Below, piece after piece: positions 15,088-21,364 of a stretch of 27,564 bases of DNA (its first letter is position 1; the number at the start of each line of letters is the position of its first letter). Source of the DNA: JAWXTP01 sp044433415 (GTDB lineage: Bacteria; Bacteroidota; Bacteroidia; Bacteroidales; Rikenellaceae). The translations under genes and the position numbers were made by a program. The notes beneath the pieces were generated by a model. It saw nothing but the letters and a program-made list of their open reading frames with translations. It was not told where the DNA came from and did not search any database. The stretch is from assembly GCA_044433415.1 (NCBI GenBank), contig JAWXTP010000031.1, positions 1-27,564 on the forward strand. The letters are read 5' to 3'.

Positions 15088-16441
15088 ATGAACACAAAAT
15101 ACAAACTACCCCTAGTTCTGTTATCTTTACTAGCTACAAAAAATAGCCATGCAGCAGATCGCAATGTAATTTTCATCCTAACAGACGATTACAGCTGTGG
15201 CGAACACGGCATTTATGGAAATACCATAATCAAAACCCCTGTTCTTGATGATTTAGCAAATCAATCTGTCCGTTTTGACAACTTTTATGTAGGTCCTACT
15301 AGTTCACCTACACGAGCTCAATTAATGACAGGCAAACATGAATTTGCGGTTGGTGTAACTCACACTATGTACCCTAGGGCTTACCTTAATCTTGAAGAAA
15401 AACTTCTTCCTGAATATTTCACTGAGGCAAACTACTCTACTGCTCATTTTGGCAAGTGGCACTTAGGCAATGACACATTTGACGATGAATATAGCGCTAG
15501 AGCTCGTGGGTTTCAAACATCACTTGTAAGTAGTAATGTTGTTCACTTCGACCCTGAACTTATGCTTGACGGAGAGAGAAAACAGTACAAAGGTTACAGA
15601 ACAGACATACTATTTGATGAGGCTCAAAATTGGATAGACCAACAAGTGGAATCCGACAATAACTTCTTCTGTTACATAGCCCTAAACTCTGCACATGGCC
15701 CTTTCGACTGTCCTCAGAAATATAAGGATATGTACAAAGGTAAACTTAAAAGCGAAAATGCTGAAACTTATTACGGCATGATTACTAATATTGACGACAA
15801 TATTGGTGAACTTATCGAACACATGAAAGAACTTGGTATATATGAAAATACTATTTTAGTATATATGACAGACAACGGTCATGTCGTTAATGAATACAAT
15901 GCTGACTGACATGCGTGGTAACAAAAATTCTCAATATCGTGGTGGCAGCAGGGTACCTTGTTTCTTCCACTGTCCTGACATGTTCAAAGGTGGTAAAGTT
16001 GTAAATGAACTTGGCAGCGCTAGAGATTTTCTACCAACTATTCTTGACTTATGCAAATTAAAACTCGACAAAGAAATTGAGGGTATAAGTCTTGTTCCTC
16101 TATTAAAGGGTAAAAAATTCAAACATTCAGATCGTTTTATAGTTAGCCACTCAGGCAGATGGAAAGATGGTGAAGCAGACAGCAACAAGTACCACATGTG
16201 TTCTGTACAAAACAAAAGATTCCGTCTAGTTGACAACACCTACCTTTTCGATATAGAAAACGACCCTAGTGAAACAACTAACATAATTGAGGATTACCCT
16301 GAATTAGTTGCTGAAATGAGAGAGTTCTATGAAAATTGGTGGACAACAACTCGTCCATTAATGATAAACGAAGAACGCGCAGTTCGTGAAGGGGGATCAC
16401 GCATGAGTGTTGATGATGTTGAATTCAGGAAAAATAATTAA
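15088..16441 (+). pseudogene. S1-family sulfatase split by a TGAC duplication frameshift
   Basis: Two frames, 15088-15909 and 15881-16441, together make one Ser-type sulfatase of about 450 residues. The first carries a signal peptide ending HAAD, metal-site TDD (32-34), the SSPTR motif (S72), GKWHLG and the TDNG site. The second carries RGGSRVP and the C-terminal half. TGAC is duplicated at 15903-15910, creating a TGA stop. Deleting one copy restores NADMRGNKN running straight into QYRGGSRVP, exactly as the family predicts. The first product keeps the catalytic residues but lacks the C-terminal subdomain. Downstream coding appears unspoiled, so the lesion is recent, reversible or a sequencing error. 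Confidence 0.9.
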
Positions 16442-16463
16442 ATAAAAACCACCTATATATCTT

Positions 16464-16514
16464 AAAAAACTTCTAATAATTGAAACCAACACACTCAATT
16501 ATTAGAAGTTTTTT
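16464..16514. terminator. Perfect 20-bp terminator after sulfatase 2
   Basis: The arms 16464-16483 and 16495-16514 are exact reverse complements with an 11-nt loop, flanked by A-run and T-run. Positioned 22 nt after the sulfatase stop, it separates that gene from the lipoprotein promoter. Confidence 0.92.
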
Positions 16515-16566
16515 TTAAGAACTTAACTTTCCCTCATCAACTATCTTTAAAAATATCTGTTTTTGT

Positions 16567-16597
16567 TTTGAATTTACACTTTTAATACTTACATTTG
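16567..16597 (+). promoter_or_regulatory. Promoter of the beta-propeller lipoprotein gene
   Basis: TTTG (16567-16570), a 19-bp spacer and TACATTTG (16590-16597) match both Bacteroidota promoter elements at the ideal distance. The leader to the ATG would be about 60 nt. Confidence 0.75.
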
Positions 16598-16665
16598 TAC
16601 CCAAGTACATTCCAACAACTTAGGGAATAAAACCTTCCAAATTACAAACCTTTAAACATAAACAA

Positions 16666-17805
16666 ATGAAAAAAAGTATTATTTTTATGCTCGCTGCATT
16701 CATTCTAGCAGGATGCACATCAACAGAAACATCTAACTCCGATGCTAAGTACACTTTACACCCACTAGAATGGCAAGTCGAAAATGACTTAAGCAAATGT
16801 ATAGAAAAAACAAAAGTAATCAAACTAGAAACAACTTCTGAATCATTAATCACCAACGCAGTAAAAGTTTTACTACATGATAATGGAAACATTATTATTC
16901 AAGACATGAAGTCTGTATTATGTTTTGACAATAATGGCAAATTCTTACACACTATAGGTGCTAGAGGACGTGCAAACAGTGAATACCAATCACTTAGAGA
17001 CATCTGTATTGCACAAAATGGAGATATCACAATACTAGACGGAATGAATAAAGTGATATTTTATGATGGGGAAACTGGTAAATTCATTAAAAGCGTAGAA
17101 CCTACATGGACAGCTAATAGAGAATCAGCAGATGCTATAATCCCTTGTTCTGATGGTGGATTTTATTTAGTTACTTCTAATCCTGGTGAGGTAGCTAATT
17201 TTGACACTCCATTTTACAACTTAAACAAGTTTGACAAAGAAGGTAAATTAACTGAGCAGACGCTCCCTAGAAAAGATTTTGTATTTACCATGGCTTTAGT
17301 AACTCAAAACCCTGATAACAAATACCTTGTAAGACCACAAGAAGGAGATAACGTATGTTATGAGATAGATTCTAAAGACCAACTAATTGCAAAATACAAA
17401 ATTGACTTTGGCGATAAAGCCGTTCCTGAGCGTTACATATTTGACGATAAAGGAAATGTTGACTTTGGTAAATACATGGGCTCGAATTTCTATAAGCTAC
17501 CTATGAACTTATTTGAAACTGACGATTATTTAACATTTATCGCATCAGCTCCACAGGCAAGTTCTCATAATTTTGTTTATTCTAAGGATGATAACAAAGG
17601 TATACAATTTTATGCTCCTGGGATAGATAGAGATATGCCTCAATTCTTAGCAGCAGACGAAGACTTTGTTTATTGCATGGTTCAATCTCTTCCAGATGAT
17701 ACATCAAATTCAAATCCTTTAGTTAAGCACCTTAAGAATGACAAAGATATCGTTTTAAACGATGCTGAGAATCCTATACTAGTAGGTGTGAAATTCAAGT
17801 TATAG
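16666..17805 (+). CDS. 6-bladed beta-propeller lipoprotein
   Basis: A 379-residue lipoprotein. The signal sequence ends in the lipobox LAGC with C17 as the lipidated residue. The residues after Cys (TSTETS) lack the acidic cluster used as a surface-export signal in Bacteroidota, so a periplasm-facing location is possible. The body has repeated beta-propeller phrases, such as VLLHDNGNIIIQD, CFDNNGKFLHTIGARG, DICIAQNGDITILD and YDGETGKFIKSV, which resemble the 6-bladed beta-propeller family (DUF5128-like) common in gut Bacteroidales. Members are usually of unknown function. It has its own promoter and no operon partners. Confidence 0.85.
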   Translation: MKKSIIFMLAAFILAGCTSTETSNSDAKYTLHPLEWQVENDLSKCIEKTKVIKLETTSESLITNAVKVLLHDNGNIIIQDMKSVLCFDNNGKFLHTIGARGRANSEYQSLRDICIAQNGDITILDGMNKVIFYDGETGKFIKSVEPTWTANRESADAIIPCSDGGFYLVTSNPGEVANFDTPFYNLNKFDKEGKLTEQTLPRKDFVFTMALVTQNPDNKYLVRPQEGDNVCYEIDSKDQLIAKYKIDFGDKAVPERYIFDDKGNVDFGKYMGSNFYKLPMNLFETDDYLTFIASAPQASSHNFVYSKDDNKGIQFYAPGIDRDMPQFLAADEDFVYCMVQSLPDDTSNSNPLVKHLKNDKDIVLNDAENPILVGVKFKL

Positions 17806-17894
17806 CATCAACAAGCTCAGATTAACACCAATTTGTAACATTTCAAGCTACCTGAAAAAAGTTCAAATAATTTCTTAATTATTTCTACAAACGT

Positions 17895-17925
17895 TTTGTT
17901 TTGGAAAGAATATTATTTATTTTTG
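17895..17925 (+). promoter_or_regulatory. Promoter of the YhcG-family nuclease gene
   Basis: TTTG (17895-17898), a 19-bp spacer and TATTTTTG (17918-17925) match the Bacteroidota consensus at the ideal spacing. The ATG at 17991 follows about 60 nt later, which supports this as the original gene start. Confidence 0.72.
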
Positions 17926-17990
17926 CATTAACAGAACTCACCTCACTCCTTGTCTTATGACTTGCGAATTAGGTTATACTTTTTATAATT

Positions 17991-18071
17991 ATGAGTAAAA
18001 ATAAACTATCTATAAGATACAATGAGGCTGCGGAAGTTATCAAAACTACAATTCTACAGAGTCAATATTAA
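17991..18071 (+). pseudogene. N-terminal fragment of the YhcG nuclease, cut by in-frame TAA
   Basis: Twenty-six codons from ATG 17991 end at TAA (18069-18071). The peptide ends in VIKTTILQSQY, and in the same frame the codons after the stop read AIKLVNREQLALYY. Together these match the usual start of DUF1016_N proteins, where the ILQ..Y region runs into (K/R)xxN without a break. A single-codon nonsense change best explains the split. Full-length reading would give about 374 residues, the usual size. Confidence 0.75.
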
Positions 18072-18080
18072 GCTATAAAG

Positions 18081-19115
18081 TTGGTTAATAGAGAGCAATT
18101 AGCTCTCTACTATGGAGTGGGTCGTTATATATCACAAAACTCTCGAAATAATTTTTGGGGGAAAGGTGCTATCGAAGCAATTAGTGAAAGATTGAGAAAA
18201 GATCTACCAGGTTTAAGAGGATTCTCCGCTACAAACCTAAAGTATATGAGAATTTTCTATGAAGGTTGGCAAATATTAGATAGCAATTCGTCAGTTGCAA
18301 CTGACGAATTAGGAATGCCTGATAATGAGTTTCTCAAAATGACTCCATTAGAATTGCCAATATTTAAAGATTTCCCTGCGGAAGCATTTTTTACCATTGG
18401 GTTCACTCATCATTGTACTATACTATCTAAAGTCAAAGAGCTAAAAGAACGCTATTTCTATATCCAACTATCAGCTAATGAACACCTGAAAGTTGATGGA
18501 TTAAAAAAGGTTATTAGCACTAACGCATATAGCAAAAGAGAGTCCCTGCCTAATAATTTTGCTAATAAGTTAACATCAGCAGATTTTGCAAAAAGAGCTA
18601 TACTAGCTTTTAAGGACGAATATTTGCTAGATTTTATAAATGTTGAAGAACTTGGCGCAAGAGATATTGAAGATGTTGATGAGAGTATAATCGAAAACGA
18701 AATCGTACAAAACATAAAACATTTTATTATGACTTTTGGCAATGATTTCACCTTTATCGGTAATCAATATCGTATAGATGCTATGGGGCATACGCACATT
18801 ATTGATTTACTATTTTTCAATAGAGAACTATCCTCACTGGTAGCTATTGAACTTAAAAACAATGCATTCAAGCCAGCGTATTTAGGACAACTCAATATTT
18901 ATCTAAAAGTGTTAGATGATTTTGTGCGCAAACCTAATGAAAACCCCTCAATTGGCATTGTGCTATGCAAAAGCGTAGATAAGGCATATGCTGAGTATGC
19001 AGTGCGTGATTACGAAAAACCAATGGGTGTAGCAACTTATAAAACTGCCACAGATCTACCTGAAAAACTCAGAAAAGCTCTTCCTGATATTGAAGAATTA
19101 AAGAGAGTTCTTTAA
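18081..19115 (+). CDS. YhcG/DUF1016 PD-(D/E)XK nuclease-family protein, truncated N-terminus
   Basis: The remaining 344 residues of a DUF1016 protein. The N-terminal helical domain contains LALYYGVGRYIS and WGKGAIEAISERL, and the C-terminal nuclease-like domain contains the PD-(D/E)XK core: a conserved Asp in HIIDLLFFN followed by AIELKNN. Members are often linked to defence or nucleic-acid processing, but the role is not settled. The only start shown is TTG at 18081, just after the in-frame TAA, so expression would need reinitiation or readthrough. A 26-bp palindrome lies inside the gene. It converges on rnhB and has no restriction-modification neighbours. Confidence 0.78.
   Translation: MVNREQLALYYGVGRYISQNSRNNFWGKGAIEAISERLRKDLPGLRGFSATNLKYMRIFYEGWQILDSNSSVATDELGMPDNEFLKMTPLELPIFKDFPAEAFFTIGFTHHCTILSKVKELKERYFYIQLSANEHLKVDGLKKVISTNAYSKRESLPNNFANKLTSADFAKRAILAFKDEYLLDFINVEELGARDIEDVDESIIENEIVQNIKHFIMTFGNDFTFIGNQYRIDAMGHTHIIDLLFFNRELSSLVAIELKNNAFKPAYLGQLNIYLKVLDDFVRKPNENPSIGIVLCKSVDKAYAEYAVRDYEKPMGVATYKTATDLPEKLRKALPDIEELKRVL
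18285..18310. repeat. 26-bp perfect palindrome within the nuclease gene
   Basis: The 26 bases read identically on both strands; the central 16 are GTCAGTTGCAACTGAC. It encodes part of a loop-like segment (SSVATDEL). No T-run follows, so it is not a standard terminator. A site of this length is unlikely by chance in a 27-kb window. Confidence 0.8.
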
Positions 19116-19216
19116 CGCATTTCATAGTGACTGTTAGGTTACTGTAAATAGACTAACATCTTAAACACAAATATACTTATTTACAATCACTTATAGACTT
19201 TAAAACTTTACAATCA

Positions 19217-19250
19217 CCTCCATTTTAGTATTCTCAAACCAAAATGGAGG
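19217..19250. terminator. 10-bp perfect stem-loop between convergent genes
   Basis: CCTCCATTTT (19217-19226) and AAAATGGAGG (19241-19250) pair perfectly around a 14-nt loop between the convergent nuclease and rnhB genes. Neither side has a strong T-run, so termination is a reasonable but unproven guess. Confidence 0.45.
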
Positions 19251-19295
19251 AAATTGCCTTATTAGGACATATTTGAATATTAAAAGAAACTTCTC

Positions 19296-19898
19296 CTAAA
19301 ACAATGTTGGCTCTAAGATAGCGCGACAAGGACCAAAAGTCAACCTATGATAGGGAGTCAACCCATATTTTTCTATGGCTGCAAGATGTTCCTTAGTAGG
19401 ATAACCCATATTGCGTTCCCAGCCATATTCAGGATATTCCTCAGCAAGTTTTATCATCTGCTCATCGCGTGCACATTTAGCTAAGATTGATGCTGCGGCT
19501 ATACACATAACCTTGCCATCTCCTTTGACTATACATTCGTAAGGGATGTCTAGCTGAGTCTTAAATCTATTGCCATCTATCAACATTATTTCAGGCTTTA
19601 AACTTAACTGTTCTACAGCACGACTCATTCCTAAAAATGCAGAGTTCAGAATATTAATCTGATCTATTTCCGTATGTGTAACCTCGCTTACTGCCCAAGC
19701 CAATGCTTCCTGCATTATCAGTGGACGTAACATATCACGCTTTTTAGCTGTTAATTTTTTAGAGTCATTAAGAATCTCATTTGCAAAATCTTTAGGCAGT
19801 ATCACACTAGACGCAAAAAGAGAACCTGCAATAGGTCCTCTTCCTGCTTCATCGCAACCACATTCGATTTTGTCGTTGTAATAAGGGTTTATTAACAT
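19296..19898 (-). CDS. rnhB: Ribonuclease HII
   Basis: A 200-residue cytosolic endonuclease that cuts RNA in RNA-DNA hybrids and removes misincorporated ribonucleotides. The active-site acids are visible: D16 and E17 in GCDEAGRGP, D108 in LIDGN and D145 in CARDE. The AAASILAK block and the MGYPTKEH and G.TP.HR motifs are typical of type 2 RNase H. The length matches the family. It lies downstream of galE on the same strand, separated by a large palindromic element that could act as its leader. Confidence 0.96.
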   Translation of the reverse strand: MLINPYYNDKIECGCDEAGRGPIAGSLFASSVILPKDFANEILNDSKKLTAKKRDMLRPLIMQEALAWAVSEVTHTEIDQINILNSAFLGMSRAVEQLSLKPEIMLIDGNRFKTQLDIPYECIVKGDGKVMCIAAASILAKCARDEQMIKLAEEYPEYGWERNMGYPTKEHLAAIEKYGLTPYHRLTFGPCRAILEPTLF

Positions 19899-19926
19899 TA
19901 AATTTTTATATATTGTTAGAAATTAA

Positions 19927-20107
19927 TTTCTAGATTCCTCTTAAGAGGAACTCTAGAAACTGGTTTTATTCGATTTTGGATTTTAAAGGTTTAGATTTGT
20001 AGTTTTATAAATACAGGCGTGGTGGTTCCCACGGCGTATTTGTAAAAGTTCAAAGATGAAGCTTTAAAATCCGAAAGCGTTAAAATCCAGTTTCTAGATT
20101 CCTCTTA
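19927..20107 (-). other. Composite palindromic element (copy B) between galE and rnhB
   Basis: Nested inverted repeats: CTAGAAACTGG (19953-19963) with CCAGTTTCTAG (20087-20097), GGATTTTAAAG (19978-19988) with CTTTAAAATCC (20062-20072), and an apical hairpin around CGTGG/CCACG (20018-20033) flanked by AAATAC/GTATTT. The sequence TTTCTAGATTCCTCTTA occurs directly at 19927-19943 and 20091-20107, like a flanking duplication, and TTCCTCTTAAGAGGAA (19935-19950) is itself a perfect palindrome. Blocks at 19988-20002, 20044-20059 and 20090-20098 resemble those of the element at 100-258. The galE stop codon lies inside one end. It could be a miniature mobile element or a structured RNA. Confidence 0.65.
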
Positions 20108-21119
20108 TATGCTTTTCCCAAGCCCAAGCAGATTTCAAAGTTTCTTGAGTTGTTTTCTCTGCTTTCCAACCTAGCTCAGTATTAGCAAGTGTTGTATCAG
20201 CCCATACTTTTTCAACATCGCCTTCACGACGAGCTACTAATTTTTGATTTACCTTAACACCATTAACCTCTTCGAAGATATCTACTAATTCTTTTACTGA
20301 CAAAGGAACACCTGTACCTATGTTAAAGAACTCATACACATCTTTAGATTTACCGTTAACCATTCTATCAATAGCAACAACGTGAGCTTTAGCAAGGTCT
20401 ACAACATCAATGTAGTCACGTAAAGCTGTACCATCAGGAGTGTTATAGTCACTACCGAAAATACTTAACATCTCACGTACACCTGCTGCTGTTTGAGTAA
20501 TAAAAGGAACAAGGTTGTTTGGAACTCCTTTAGGCAATTCACCTATTAAAGCTGTGCTGTGTGCACCTATAGGATTGAAATATCTAAGAGCTATAACATT
20601 TACCGCTCCGTTGTAAGCTCTTGCACAGTCTTCTAGGATGTCTTCTGCAATTTGTTTTGTCATTCCATAAGGAGAGTTAGCTCTCATACGAGGTGTAGAC
20701 TCTGTAGCTGGTAACACTTCTGGTTGACCATATACTGTAGCAGACGACGAGAACACAATATTAGAAACAGAATGCTTTTTCATAGCTTCTAGGATAGTGA
20801 TTAACGAACCTATATTGTTGTTATAATATTTCAAAGGCTCACTAACACTCTCACCTACTGCTTTAAACGCAGCAAAATGAATAATAGCATCTATAGAATA
20901 AGTTGTAAATAGCTTGTCTATAGCAACAGCATCATTACAATCTATTTCTTCGAAAGTAAATTCTTTACCTGTAATTTTTTTGATACCTTCTAAAGAAGAA
21001 GAATCAGAATTTGAAAAGTTGTCAACAATAACAACATTATACCCAGCTTCAAGAAGCTCAACTGAAGTGTGAGAACCAATATATCCTGCACCACCAGTTA
21101 CTAAAACAGTTTTCTTCAT
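20094..21119 (-). CDS. galE: UDP-glucose 4-epimerase
   Basis: A 341-residue extended short-chain dehydrogenase that interconverts UDP-glucose and UDP-galactose (possibly the N-acetyl forms), feeding the Leloir pathway and surface glycan synthesis. The NAD motif TGGAGYIG is at 8-15, the catalytic serine region FSSSATVYG at 123-131, and the YxxxK pair is Y151 and K155 in SPYGMTKQIAED. Downstream blocks ALRYFNPIGAH and ALRDYIDVVDLA are diagnostic of GalE. The length is normal. The last codons and the stop fall within the palindromic element, so the C-terminal residues may have been altered by its arrival. Confidence 0.96.
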   Translation of the reverse strand: MKKTVLVTGGAGYIGSHTSVELLEAGYNVVIVDNFSNSDSSSLEGIKKITGKEFTFEEIDCNDAVAIDKLFTTYSIDAIIHFAAFKAVGESVSEPLKYYNNNIGSLITILEAMKKHSVSNIVFSSSATVYGQPEVLPATESTPRMRANSPYGMTKQIAEDILEDCARAYNGAVNVIALRYFNPIGAHSTALIGELPKGVPNNLVPFITQTAAGVREMLSIFGSDYNTPDGTALRDYIDVVDLAKAHVVAIDRMVNGKSKDVYEFFNIGTGVPLSVKELVDIFEEVNGVKVNQKLVARREGDVEKVWADTTLANTELGWKAEKTTQETLKSAWAWEKHIRGI

Positions 21120-21195
21120 ATTTATATATTTAATTATTTTATATCATTCAAATAACTCCCGCAAGTTAAGAAATTTTAATTATAAAAAAAAATCG

Positions 21196-21203
21196 TATAT
21201 TTG
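21196..21203 (+). promoter_or_regulatory. -7 promoter element upstream of the GH2 gene
   Basis: TATATTTG matches the -7 consensus in the 245-bp divergent region between galE and the GH2 gene. The leader would be about 155 nt. No clear -33 box is seen. Confidence 0.5.
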
Positions 21204-21364
21204 TGCCAAGTTATTGATTCTAGGAATTTTTACATAATTCTTATAATTAAATAACAATATAAACGTTAAATATAAAAAACGATAATATTTTCCAATTAAA
21301 GTTTTTTTTATTTTATACGTTATTTTTTTGAAGAAACTAATAATTATAAATTTCAATTATTTTT

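Noticed and set aside
19953..20097. tRNA or known riboswitch
   Set aside because: The nested arms do not form a cloverleaf, no anticodon/T-loop consensus is present, and I recognise no riboswitch core.
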